Part shown: one piece after another, positions 12,287 to 25,756 of the stretch | Layout: each line of letters opens with the position of its first letter | Numbering within the stretch: position 1 is the stretch's first letter | DNA from: Lutraria lutraria | Taxonomy: Eukaryota; Mollusca; Bivalvia; Venerida; Mactridae | Assembly: GCA_964023205.1 (NCBI GenBank) | Contig: OZ026843.1 | Span: forward strand, 1,225,029 to 1,289,028 | Length of the DNA: 64,000 bases | Direction of reading: 5' to 3' | The notes under the pieces: model-generated | The model's input: the letters and a program-made list of their open reading frames with translations, nothing else | The model's database searches: none | Told to the model about the DNA's origin: nothing | Program-made: the position numbers and the translations under genes

Positions 12287-15200
12287 TGTGGTCAGATTTA
12301 TATCCTTACAACAACACCAATCAACTTATGTTTCAGTGTATGTTAGCTGTGGTCAGATTTATATCCTGACAACAACAATGAACGTATGTTTCAGTGTATG
12401 TTAGCTGTGGTCAGATTTATATCCTGACAACATCACCAATCAACTTATGTTTTAGTGTATGTTAGCTGTGGTCAGATTTATATCCTGACAACAACACCAA
12501 TCAACATATGTTTTAATGTATGTTAGCTGTGGTCAGATTTATATCCTGACAACATCACTAATCAACGTATGTTTCAGTGTATGTTAGCTGTGGTCAGGTT
12601 TATATACTTACAACAACAATCAACGTATGTTTCAGTGTATGTTAGCTGTGGTCAGATTTATATCCTTACAACAACAATCAACGTATGTTTCAGTGTATGT
12701 TAGCTGTGGTCAGATTTATATCCTGACAACATCACTAATCAACGTATGTTTCAGTGTATGTTAGCTGTGGTCAGATTTATATCCTTACAACAACACCAAT
12801 CAACGTATGTTTCAGTGTATGCTAGCTGTGGTCAGATTTATATCCTTACAACACCAATCAACGTATGTTTCAGTGTATGTTAGCTGTGGTCAGATTTATA
12901 TCCTTACAACAACACCATCAACGTATGTTTCAGTGTAGGTTAGCTGTGGTCAGATTTATATCCTTACAACAACACCAATCAACGTTTGTTTCAGTGTATG
13001 TTAGCTGTGGTCAGATTTATATCCTTACAACAACACCAATCAACGTATGTTTCAGTGTATGTTAGCTGTGGTCAGATTTATATCCTTACAACAACTCCAA
13101 TCAACGTATGTTTCGGTGCATGTTAGCTGTGGTCAGATTTATATCCTTGCAACAACAATCAACTCATGTTTCAGCGTATGTTAGCTGTGGTCAGATTTAT
13201 ATCCTTACAACAATACCAATCAACGTATGTTTCAGTGTATGTTAGCTGTGGTCAGATTTATATCCTTACAACAACACCAATCAACGTATGTTTCAGTGTA
13301 TGTTAGCTGTGGTCAGACTTTTATCCTTACAACAACACCAATCAACGTATGTTTCAGTGTATGTTAGCTGTGGTCAGATTTATATCCTTACAACAACTCC
13401 AATCAACGTATGTTTCAGTGTATGTTAGCTGTGGTCAGATTTATATCCTTACAACAACAATCAACTTATGTTTCAGCGTATGTTAGCTGTGGTCAGATTT
13501 ATATCCTTACAACAACACTAATCAACTTATGTTTTAGTGAATGTTAGCTGTGGTAAGATTTATATCCTTACAACAACACTAATCAACTTATGTTTTAGTG
13601 TATGTTAGCTGTGGTCAGATTTATATCCTTACAACAACAATCATCTTATGTTTCAGCGTATGTTAGCTGTGGTCAGATTTATATCCTTACAACAACACTA
13701 ATCAACTTATGTTTTAGTGTATGTTAGCTGTGGTCAGATTTATATCCTTACAACAACACCAATCAACTTATGTTTCAGTGTATGTTAGCTGTGGTCAGAT
13801 TTATATCCTTACAACATCACCAATCAACGTATGTTTTAGTGTATGTTAGCTGTGGTCAGATTTATATACTTACAACAACACTAATCAAATTATGTATTAG
13901 TGTATGTTAGCTGTGGTCAGATTTATATCCTTACAACAACACTAATCAACGTATGTATCAGTGTATGTTAGCTGTGGTCAGATTTATATCCTTACAACAA
14001 CACTAATCAACTTATGTTTCAGGGTATGTTAGCTGTGGTCAGATTTATATCCTTACAACAACACTAATCAACGTATGTTTCAGTGTATGTTAGCTGTGGT
14101 CAGATTTATATCCTTACAACAACACTAATCAAATTATGTTTTAGTGTATGTTAGCTGTGGTCAGATTTATATCCTTACAACATCACCAATCAACGTATGT
14201 TTTAGTGTATGTTAGCTGTGGTCAGATTTATATCCTGACAACATCACTAATCAACTTATGTTTTAGTGTAGGTTAGCTGTGGTCAGATTTATATCCTTAC
14301 AACATCACCAATCAACGTATGTTTTAGTGTAGGTTAGCTGTGGTCAGATTTATATCCTTACAACAACACTAATCAACTTATGTTTCAGTGTATGTTAGCT
14401 GTGGTCAGATTTATATCCTGACAACAACACCAATCAACTTATGTTTTAGTGTATGTTAGCTGTGGTCAGATTTATATCCTTACAACAACACTAATCTACT
14501 TATGTTTTAGTGTATGTTAGCTGTGGTCAGATTTATATCCTTACAACATCACCATTCAACGTATGTTTTAGTGTATGTTAGCTGTGGTCAGATTTATATC
14601 CTGACAACATCACTAATCAACTTATGTTTTAGTGTATGTTAGCTGTGGTCAGATTTATATCCTGACAACATCACTAATCAACTTATGTTTTAGTGTATGT
14701 TAGCTGTGGTCAGATTTAGATCCTTACAACAACAATCAACTTATGTTTTAGTGTATGTTAGCTGTGGTCAGATTTATATCCTTACAACATCACTAATCAA
14801 CTTATGTTTCAGTGTATGTTAGCTGTGGTCAGATTTAGATCCTTACAACAACAATCAACGTATGTTTCAGTGTATGTTAGCTGTGGTCAGATTTATATCC
14901 TGACAACATCACTAATCAACTTATGTTTTAGTGTATGTTAGCTATGCTCAGATTTATATCCTTACAACAACAATCAACGTATGTTTCAGTGTATGTTAGC
15001 TGTGGTCAGATTTATATCCTTACAAAATCATTAATCAACTTATTTTTCAGTGTATGTTAGCTGTGTTCAGATTTATATCCTGACAACATCAATCAACTTA
15101 TGTTTTAGTGTATGTTAGCTGTGGTCAGATTAATAACCTTACAACATCACTAATCAACTTATGTTTTAGTGTATGTTAGCTGTGGTCAGATTTATATCCT

Positions 15201-16544
15201 GACAACATCATTAATCAACTTATGTTTCAGTGTATGTTAGCTGTGGTCAGATTTATATCCTGACAACATCACTAATCAACTTATGTTTCAGTGTATGTTA
15301 GCTGTGGTCAGATTTATATCCTGACAACATCACTAATCAACTTATGTTTCAGTGTATGTTAGCTGTGGTCAGATTTATATCCTGACAACAACACCAATCA
15401 ACTTATGTTTCAGGGTAGTTTAGCTGTGGTCAGATTTATATCCTTACAACATCACTAATCAGCTTATGTTACAGTGTATGTTAGCTGTGGTCAGATTTAT
15501 ATCCTGACAACATCACTAATCAAGTTATAATTTAGTGTATGTTAGCTGTGGTCAGATTTATATCCTGACAACATCACTAATCAACTTATGTTTTAGTGTA
15601 TGTTAGCTGTGGTCAGATTTATATCCTGACAACATCACTAATCAACTTATGTTTTAGTGTATGTTAGCTGTGGTCAGATTTATATCCTGACAACATCACT
15701 AATCAACTTATGTTTTAGTGTATGTTAGCTGTGGTCAGATTTATATCCTGACAACATCACTAATCAACTTATGTTTTAGTGTATGTTAGCTGTGGTCTGA
15801 TTTATATCCTGACAACATCACTAATCAACTTATGTTTCAGTGTATGTTAGCTGTGGTCAGATTTATATCCTTACAACATCACTAATCAACTTATGTTTTA
15901 GTGTATGTCAGCTGTGGTCAGATTTATATCCTGACAACATCAATCAACTTATGTTTTAGTGTATGTTAGCTGTGGTCAGATTTATATCCTTCCAACAACA
16001 ACAATCAACTTATGTTTCAGTGTATGTTAGCTGTGGTCAGATTTATATCCTTACAACAACACTAATCAACTTATGTTTTAGTGTATGTTAGCTGTGGTCA
16101 GATTTATATCCTTACAACAACACCAATCAACTTATGTTTCAGTGTATGTTAGCTGTGGTCAGATTTATATCCTTACAACATCACTAATCTACTTATGTTT
16201 TAGTGTATGTTAGCTGTGGTCAGATTTATATCCTGACAACATCACTAATCAAGTTATGTTTAAGTGTATGTTAGCTGTGGTCAGATTTATATCCTGACAA
16301 CATCACTAATCAATTTATGTTTTAGTGTATGTTAGCTGTGGTCAGATTTATATCCTGACAACATCACTAATCAACTTATGTTTTAGTGTATGTTAGCTGT
16401 GGTCAGATTTATATCCTTACAACAACACTAATCAACTTATGTTTTAGTGTATGTTATCTGTGGTCAGATTTATATCCTGACAACATCACTAATCAACTTA
16501 TGTTTTAGTGCATGTTAGCTGTGGTCAGATTTATATCCTTACAA
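11230..16544 (+). repeat. Higher-order repeat of 5,315 bp, copy 1
   Basis: About 88 monomers, repeated immediately downstream. The offset is 5,315 bp up to about 15,180 and 5,132 bp after about 15,400, so copy 2 lacks 183 bp, exactly three 61-bp monomers. Markers shared at 5,315 bp include GCTAGCTG near 12,831, CAGACTTTTATCC near 13,316, TCAAATTATGTATTAG at 13,885 and TTACAAAATCATT at 15,020. Markers shared at 5,132 bp include TTAAGTG at 16,260 and GTTATCTG at 16,453. Confidence 0.9.
15520..15790 (+). repeat. Homogeneous run of type A monomers
   Basis: Four consecutive 61-bp monomers are the same (TGAC, ATCACTAATC, CTTATG, TTTTAG throughout). This is the most uniform run noticed in the window. 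The corresponding run in copy 2 of the 5,315-bp unit is at about 20,652-20,922. A run like this suggests recent single-monomer expansion before the larger duplication. Confidence 0.75.
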
Positions 16545-19500
16545 CAACAATCAACTTATGTTTCAGTGTATGTTTGCTGTGGTCAGATTTATATCCTTAC
16601 AACATCGCTAATCAACTTATGTTTTAGTGTATGTTAGCTGTGGTCAGATTTATATCCTTACAACAACACTAATCAACGTATGTATCAGTGTATGTTAGCT
16701 GTGGTCAGATTTATATCCTTACAACATCACTAATCAACTTATGTTTCAGTGTATGTTAGCTGTGGTCAGATTTATATCCTTACAACAACACTGATCAACT
16801 TATGTTTCAGTGTATGTTAGCTGTGGTCAGATTTATATCCTTACAACAGCACCAATCAACGTATATATCAGTGTATGTTAGCTGTGGTCAGATTTATATC
16901 CTTACAACAACACCAATCAACGTATGTTTCAGTGTATGTTAGCTGTGGTCTGATTTATATCCTGACAACAACACCATCAACGTATGTTTTAGTGTATGTT
17001 AGCTGTGGTCAGATTTATATCGTGACAACATCACTAATCAACGTATGTTTTAGTGTATGTTAGCTGTGGTCAGATTTATATCCTGACAACAACAATCAAC
17101 GTATGTTTCAGTGTATGTTAGCTGTGGTCAGATTTATATCCTGACAACAACACCAATCAACTTATGTTTTAGTGTATGTTAGCTGTGCTCAGATTTATAT
17201 CCTGACAACAACACCAATCAACTTATGTTTCAGTGTATGTTAGCTGTGGTCAGATTTATATCCTGACAACATCACTAATCAACTTATGTTTTAGTGTAGG
17301 TCAGCTGCGGTCAGATTTATATCCTTACAACAACAATCAACGTAAGTTTTAGTGTAGGTTAGCTGTGGTCAGATTTATATCCTTACAACAACAATCAACA
17401 TATGTTTCAGTGTATGTTAGCTGTGGTCAGATTTATATCCTTTCAACAACACCAATCAACGTATGTTTCAGTGTATGTTAGCTGTGGTCAGATTTATATC
17501 CTGACAACAACAATCAACGTATGTTTCAGTGTATGTTAGCTGTGGTCAGATTTATATCCTTACAACAACACCAATCAACTTATGTTTTAGTGTATGTTAG
17601 CTGTGGTCAGATTTATATCCTTACAACAACACCAATCAACTTATGTTTCAGTGTATGTTAGCTGTGGTCAGATTTATATCCTGACAACAACAATGAACGT
17701 ATGTTTCAGTGTATGTTAGCTGTGGTCAGATTTATATCCTGACAACATCACCAATCAACTTATGTTTTAGTGTATGTTAGCTGTGGTCAGATTTATATCC
17801 TGACAACAACACCAATCAACATATGTTTTAGTGTATGTTAGCTGTGGTCAGATTTATATCCTGACAACATCACTAATCAACGTATGTTTCAGTGTATGTT
17901 AGCTGTGGTCAGGTTTATATACTTACAACAACAATCAACGTATGTTTCAGTGTATGTTAGCTGTGGTCAGATTTATATCCTTACAACAACAATCAACGTA
18001 TGTTTCAGTGTATGTTAGCTGTGGTCAGATTTATATCCTGACAACATCACTAATCAACGTATGTTTCAGTGTATGTTAGCTGTGGTCAGATTTATATCCT
18101 TACAACAACACCAATCAACGTATGTTTCAGTGTATGCTAGCTGTGGTCAGATTTATATCCTTACAACACCAATCAACGTATGTTTCAGTGTATGTTAGCT
18201 GTGGTCAGATTTATATCCTTACAACAACACCATCAACGTATGTTTCAGTGTAGGTTAGCTGTGGTCAGATTTATATCCTTACAACAACACCAATCAACGT
18301 TTGTTTCAGTGTATGTTAGCTGTGGTCAGATTTATATCCTTACAACAACACCAATCAACGTATGTTTCAGTGTATGTTAGCTGTGGTCAGATTTATATCC
18401 TTACAACAACTCCAATCAACGTATGTTTCGGTGCATGTTAGCTGTGGTCAGATTTATATCCTTGCAACAACAATCAACTCATGTTTCAGCGTATGTTAGC
18501 TGTGGTCAGATTTATATCCTTACAACAATACCAATCAACGTATGTTTCAGTGTATGTTAGCTGTGGTCAGATTTATATCCTTACAACAACACCAATCAAC
18601 GTATGTTTCAGTGTATGTTAGCTGTGGTCAGACTTTTATCCTTACAACAACACCAATCAACGTATGTTTCAGTGTATGTTAGCTGTGGTCAGATTTATAT
18701 CCTTACAACAACTCCAATCAACGTATGTTTCAGTGTATGTTAGCTGTGGTCAGATTTATATCCTTACAACAACAATCAACTTATGTTTCAGCGTATGTTA
18801 GCTGTGGTCAGATTTATATCCTTACAACAACACTAATCAACTTATGTTTTAGTGAATGTTAGCTGTGGTAAGATTTATATCCTTACAACAACACTAATCA
18901 ACTTATGTTTTAGTGTATGTTAGCTGTGGTCAGATTTATATCCTTACAACAACAATCAACTTATGTTTCAGCGTATGTTAGCTGTGGTCAGATTTATATC
19001 CTTACAACAACACTAATCAACTTATGTTTTAGTGTATGTTAGCTGTGGTCAGATTTATATCCTTACAACAACACCAATCAACTTATGTTTCAGTGTATGT
19101 TAGCTGTGGTCAGATTTATATCCTTACAACATCACCAATCAACGAATGTTTTAGTGTATGTTAGCTGTGGTCAGATTTATATACTTACAACAACACTAAT
19201 CAAATTATGTATTAGTGTATGTTAGCTGTGGTCAGATTTATATCCTTACAACAACACTAATCAACGTATGTATCAGTGTATGTTAGCTGTGGTCAGATTT
19301 ATATCCTTACAACAACACTAATCAACTTATGTTTCAGTGTATGTTAGCTGTGGTCAGATTTATATCCTTACAACAACACTAATCAACGTATGTTTCAGTG
19401 TATGTTAGCTGTGGTCAGATTTATATCCTTACAACAACACTAATCAAATTATGTTTTAGTGTATGTTAGCTGTGGTCAGATTTATATCCTTACAACATCA

Positions 19501-21675
19501 CCAATCAACGTATGTTTTAGTGTATGTTAGCTGTGGTCAGATTTATATCCTGACAACATCACTAATCAACTTATGTTTTAGTGTAGGTTAGCTGTGGTCA
19601 GATTTATATCCTTACAACATCACCAATCAACGTATGTTTTAGTGTAGGTTAGCTGTGGTCAGATTTATATCCTTACAACAACACTAATCAACTTATGTTT
19701 CAGTGTATGTTAGCTGTGGTCAGATTTATATCCTGACAACAACACCAATCAACTTATGTTTTAGTGTATGTTAGCTGTGGTCAGATTTATATCCTTACAA
19801 CAACACTAATCTACTTATGTTTTAGTGTATGTTAGCTGTGGTCAGATTTATATCCTTACGACATCACCATTCAACGTATGTTTTAGTGTATGTTAGCTGT
19901 GGTCAGATTTATATCCTGACAACATCACTAATCAACTTATGTTTTAGTGTATGTTAGCTGTGGTCAGATTTATATCCTGACAACATCACTAATCAACTTA
20001 TGTTTTAGTGTATGTTAGCTGTGGTCAGATTTAGATCCTTACAACAACAATCAACTTATGTTTTAGTGTATGTTAGCTGTGGTCAGATTTAGATCCTTAC
20101 AACATCACTAATCAACTTATGTTTCAGTGTATGTTAGCTGTGGTCAGATTTATATCCTTACAACAACAATCAACGTATGTTTCAGTGTATGTTAGCTGTG
20201 GTCAGATTTATATCCTGACAACATCACTAATCAACTTATGTTTTAGTGTATGTTAGCTATGGTCAGATTTATATCCTTACAACAACAATCAACGTATGTT
20301 TCAGTGTATGTTAGCTGTGGTCAGATTTATATCCTTACAAAATCATTAATCAACTTATTTTTCAGTGTATGTTAGCTGTGTTCAGATTTATATCCTGACA
20401 ACATCAATCAACTTATGTTTTAGTGTATGTTAGCTGTGGTCAGATTAATAACCTTACAACATCACTAATCAACTTATGTTTTAGTGTATGTTAGCTGTGG
20501 TCAGATTTATATCCTGACAACAACACCAATCAACTTATGTTTCAGTGTAGTTTAGCTGTGGTCAGATTTATATCCTTACAACATCACTAATCAGCTTATG
20601 TTACAGTGTATGTTAGCTGTGGTCAGATTTATATCCTGACAACATCACTAATCAAGTTATAATTTAGTGTATGTTAGCTGTGGTCAGATTTATATCCTGA
20701 CAACATCACTAATCAACTTATGTTTTAGTGTATGTTAGCTGTGGTCAGATTTATATCCTGACAACATCACTAATCAACTTATGTTTTAGTGTATGTTAGC
20801 TGTGGTCAGATTTATATCCTGACAACATCACTAATCAACTTATGTTTTAGTGTATGTTAGCTGTGGTCAGATTTATATCCTGACAACATCACTAATCAAC
20901 TTATGTTTTAGTGTATGTTAGCTGTGGTCTGATTTATATCCTGACAACATCACTAATCAACTTATGTTTCAGTGTATGTTAGCTGTGGTCAGATTTATAT
21001 CCTTACAACATCACTAATCAACTTATGTTTTAGTGTATGTCAGCTGTGGTCAGATTTATATCCTGACAACATCAATCAACTTATGTTTTAGTGTATGTTA
21101 GCTGTGGTCAGATTTATATCCTTACAACAACAACAATCAACTTATGTTTCAGTGTATGTTAGCTGTGGTCAGATTTATATCCTTACAACAACACTAATCA
21201 ACTTATGTTTTAGTGTATGTTAGCTGTGGTCAGATTTATATCCTTACAACAACACCAATCAACTTATGTTTCAGTGTATGTTAGCTGTGGTCAGATTTAT
21301 ATCCTTACAACATCACTAATCTACTTATGTTTTAGTGTATGTTAGCTGTGGTCAGATTTATATCCTGACAACATCACTAATCAACTTATGTTTAAGTGTA
21401 TGTTAGCTGTGGTCAGATTTATATCCTGACAACATCACTAATCAATTTATGTTTTAGTGTATGTTAGCTGTGGTCAGATTTATATCCTGACAACATCACT
21501 AATCAACTTATGTTTTAGTGTATGTTAGCTGTGGTCAGATTTATATCCTTACAACAACACTAATCAACTTATGTTTTAGTGTATGTTATCTGTGGTCAGA
21601 TTTATATCCTGACAACATCACTAATCAACTTATGTTTTAGTGCATGTTAGCTGTGGTCAGATTTATATCCTTACA
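16545..21675 (+). repeat. Higher-order repeat of 5,315 bp, copy 2 (183 bp shorter)
   Basis: Head-to-tail copy of 11,230-16,544 with three monomers missing around 20,500-20,540. It carries its own changes, including TGTTTGCTG at 16,571, TATATATCAG at 16,862 (GTATGTATCAG in copy 1), TTACGACATC near 19,857 and ACAATAACAATC near 21,673. The match to copy 1 is lost at about 21,675, next to the CAATTTATG monomer. Confidence 0.9.
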
Positions 21676-22205
21676 ATAACAATCAATTTATGTTTTAGTG
21701 TATGTTAGCTGTGGTCAGATTTATATCCTTACAACATCACTAATCAACTTATGTTTCAGTGTATGTTAGCTGTGGTCAGATTTAGATCCTTACAACAACA
21801 ATCAACGTATGTTTCAGTGTATGTTAGCTGTGGTCAGATTTATATCCTGACAACATCACTAATCAACTTATGTTTTAGTGTATGTTAGCTATGGTCAGAT
21901 TTATATCCTTACAACAACAATCAACGTATGTTTCAGTGTATGTTAGCTGTGGTCAGATTTATATCCTTACAAAATCATTAATCAACTTATGTTTCAGTGT
22001 ATGTTAGCTGTGTTCAGATTTATATCCTGACAACATCAATCAACTTATGTTTTAGTGTATGTTAGCTGTGGTCAGATTTATATCCTTACAACATCACTAA
22101 TCAACTTATGTTTTAGTGTATGTTAGCTGTGGTCAGATTTATATCCTGACAACATCATTAATCAACTTATGTTTCAGTGTATGTTAGCTGTGGTCAGATT
22201 TATAT
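21676..22205 (+). repeat. Segment related to 14,730-15,258 (offset 6,947)
   Basis: About nine monomers bridge the 5,315-bp pair and the 3,567-bp triplet. Shared markers at an offset of 6,947 bp are TTTAGATCC (14,834 and 21,781), TTACAAAATCATT (15,020 and 21,967) and CTGTGTTCAG. This is therefore a third, partial copy of an internal piece of the 5,315-bp unit. Confidence 0.8.
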
Positions 22206-25200
22206 CCTTACAACAACAATCAACGTATGTTTCAGTGTAGGTTAGCTGTGGTCAGATTTATATCCTTACAACATCACTAATCAACTTATGTTTTAGTGTA
22301 TGTTAGCTGTGGTCAGATTTATATCCTTCCAACATCACTAATCAACTTATGTTTTAGTGTATGTTAGCTGTGGTCAGATTTATATCCTGACAACATCACC
22401 AATCAACTTATGTTTCAATGTATGTTAGCTGTGGTCAGATTTATATCCTTACAACAACACCAATCAACTTATGCTTCAGTGTATGTTAGCTGTGGTCAGA
22501 TTTATATCCTTACAACAACACTAATCAACTTATGTTTTAGTGTATGTTAGCTGTGGTCAGATTTATATCCTTACAACAACACCAATCAACTTATGTTTCA
22601 GTGTATGTTAGCTGTGGTCAGATTTATATCCTTACAAAGTCACTAATCAACTTATGTTTTAGTGTATGTTAGCTGTGGTCAGATTTATATCCTGACAACA
22701 ACACTAATCAACTTATGTTTTAGTGTATGTTAGCTGTGGTCAGATTTATATCCTGACAACATCACTAATCAACTTATGTTTTAGTGTATGTTAGCTGTGG
22801 TCAGATTTATATCCTTACAACATCACTAATCAACTTATGTTTCAGTGTATGTTAGCTGTGGTCAGATTTATATCCTTACAACAACAATCAACGTATGTTT
22901 CAGTGTATGTTAGCTGTGGTCATATTTATATCCTGACAACATCACTAATCAACTTATGTTTTAGTGTATGTTAGCTGTGGTCAGATTTATATCCTTACAA
23001 CAACAATCAACGTATGTTTCAGTGTATGTTAGCTGTGATCAGATTTATATCCTTACAACATCACTAATCATCTTATCTTTCTGTGTATGTTAGCTGTGGT
23101 CAGATTTATATCCTGACAACATCACTAATCAACGTATGTTTTAGTGTATGTTAGCTGTGGTCAGATTTATATCCTGACAACATCACTAATCAACGTATGT
23201 TTTAGTGTATGTTAGCTGTAGTCAGATTTATATCCTTACAACAACAACATCAACGTATGTTTCAGTGTATGTTAGCTGTGGTCAGATTTATATCCTTACA
23301 ACATCACTAATCAACTTATGTTTTAGTGTAGGTTACCTGTGGTCAGATTTATATCCTTACAACATCACTAATCAACTTATGTTTTAGTGTATGTTAGCTG
23401 TGGTCAGATTTATATCCTTACAACAACACCAATCAACTTATGTTTCAGTGTATGTTAGCTGTGGTCAGATTTATATCCTAACAACATCACTAATCAACGT
23501 ATGTTTTAGTGTATGTTAGCTGTGGTCAGATTTATATCCTTACAACAACACCAATCAACTTATGTTTTAGTGTATGTTAGCTGTGGTCAGATTTATATCC
23601 TAATAACATCACTAATCAACGTATGTTTTAGTGTATGTTAGCTGTGGTCAGATTTATATCCTTACAACAACACCAATCAACTTATGTTTTAGTGTATGTT
23701 AGCTGTAGTCAGATTTATATCCTTACAACAACACCATCAACGTATGTTTCAGTGTATGTTAGCTGTGGTCCGATTTATATCCTTACAACAACACCGATCA
23801 ACGTATGTTTCAGTGTATGTTAGCTGTGGTCAGATTTATATCCTGACAACAACACCGATCAACGTATGTTTCAGTGTATGTTAGCTGTGGTCAGATTTAT
23901 ATCCTTAAAACAACACCAATCAACGTATGTTTCAGTGAAGGTTAGCTGTGGTCAGATATATATCCTTACAACAACACCATCAACGTATGTTTCAGTGTTT
24001 GTTAGCTGTTGTCAGATTTATATCCTTACAAAAACACCGATCAACGTATGTTTCAGTGTAGGTTAGCTGTGGTCAGATTTATATCCTTACAACAACACCA
24101 ATCAACGTATGTTTCAGTGTAGGTTAGCTGTGGTCAGATTTATATCCTTACAACAACACCAATCAACGTATGTTTCAGTGTAGGTTAGCTGTGGTCAGAT
24201 TTATATCCCTACAACAACACCATTAACGTATGTTTCAGTGTATGTTAGCTGTGGTCAGATTTATATCCTTACAACAATACCGATCAACGTATGTTTCAGT
24301 GTAGGTTAGCTGTGGTCAGATTTATATCCTTACAACAACACCAATCAACGTATGTTTCAGTGTAGGTTAGCTGTGGTCAGATTTATATCCTGACAACATC
24401 ACTAATCAACTTATGTTTTAGTGTATGTTAGCTCTGGTCAGATTTATATCCTTACAACAACACCAATCAACTTATGTTTCAGTGTATGTTAGCTGTGGTC
24501 GGATTTATATCCTTACAACAACACCTACCAACGTATGTTTCAGTGTATGTTAGCTGTGGTCAGATTTATATCCTTACAACAACACCTACCAACGTATGTT
24601 TCAGTGTATGTTAGCTGTAGTCAGATTTATATCCTTACAACAACACCTACCAACGTATGTTTCAGTGTATGTTAGCTGTAGTCAGATTTATATCCTTACA
24701 ACAACACCATCAACGTATGTTTCAGTGTATGTTAGCTGTAGTCAGATTTATATCCTTACAACAACACCTACCAACGTATGTTTCAGTGTATGTTAGCTGT
24801 AGTCAGATTTATATCCTTACAACATCACTAATCAACTTATGTTTCAGTGTATGTTAGCTGTGGTCAGATTTATATCCTTACAACAACAATCAACCAATGT
24901 TTCAGTGTATGTTAGCTGTGGTCAGATCTATTTCCTTACAACAACAATCAACGTATGTTTCAGTGTATGTTAGCTGTGGTCAGATTTATATCCTGACAAC
25001 ATCACCAATCAACTTATGTTTCAGTGTATGTTAGCTGTGGTCAGGTTTATATCCTGACAACAACAATCAACGTATGTTTTAGTGTATGTTAGCTGTGGTC
25101 AGATTTATATCCTGACAACATCACTAATCAACTTATGTTTTATTGTAGGTTAGCTGTGGTCAGATTTATATCCTTACAACAACAATCAACGTATGTTTCA

Positions 25201-25756
25201 GTGTATGTTAGCTGTGATCAGATTTATATCCTGACAACATCACCAATCAACTTATGTTTTAGTGTTTGTTAGCTGTGGTCAGATTTATATCCTGACAACA
25301 ACAATCAACGTATGTTTTAGTGTATATTAGCTGTGGTCAGATTTATATCCTGACAACAACACCAATCAACTTATGTTTTAGTGTATGTTAGCTGTGGTCA
25401 GATTTATATCCTGACAACATCAATAATCAACGTATGTTTTAGTGTATGTTAGCTGTGGTCAGATTTATATCCTGACAACAACACCAATCAACTTATGTTT
25501 TAGTGTATGTTAGCTGTGGTCAGATTTATATCCTGACAACATCAATAATCAACGTATGTTTTAGTGTATGTTAGCTGTGGTCAGATTTATATCCTGACAA
25601 CAACACCAATCAACTGATGTTTTAGTGTATGTTAGCTGTTGACAGATTTATATCCTGACAACATCACTAATCAACGTATGTTTCAGTGTATGTTAGCTGT
25701 GGTCAGATTTATATCCTTACAACACCAATCAACGTATGTTTCAGTGTATGTTAGCT
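22190..25756 (+). repeat. Higher-order repeat of 3,567 bp, copy 1
   Basis: About 59 monomers. The series recurs at an offset of 3,567 bp and again a further 3,085 bp on. Diagnostic variants are TATCCTTCC at 22,322, TTATGCTTCAG near 22,471, ACAAAGTCAC near 22,634, GTCATATT near 22,920, TTATCTTTCTG near 23,073, GGTTACCTG near 23,331, GTGAAGG near 23,936, and a cluster of CTGTAGTC/CACCTACC monomers at about 24,530-24,840. Confidence 0.92.
25350..25593 (+). repeat. 122-bp dimer, two tandem units
   Basis: A pair of 61-bp monomers, one with AACACCAATC/CTTATG and one with the rare ATCAATAATC/CGTATG, is repeated twice in a row. A third CACCAATC monomer with AACTGATG follows. The same arrangement recurs at about 32,002-32,245 in copy 3 of the larger unit. 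Confidence 0.78.
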
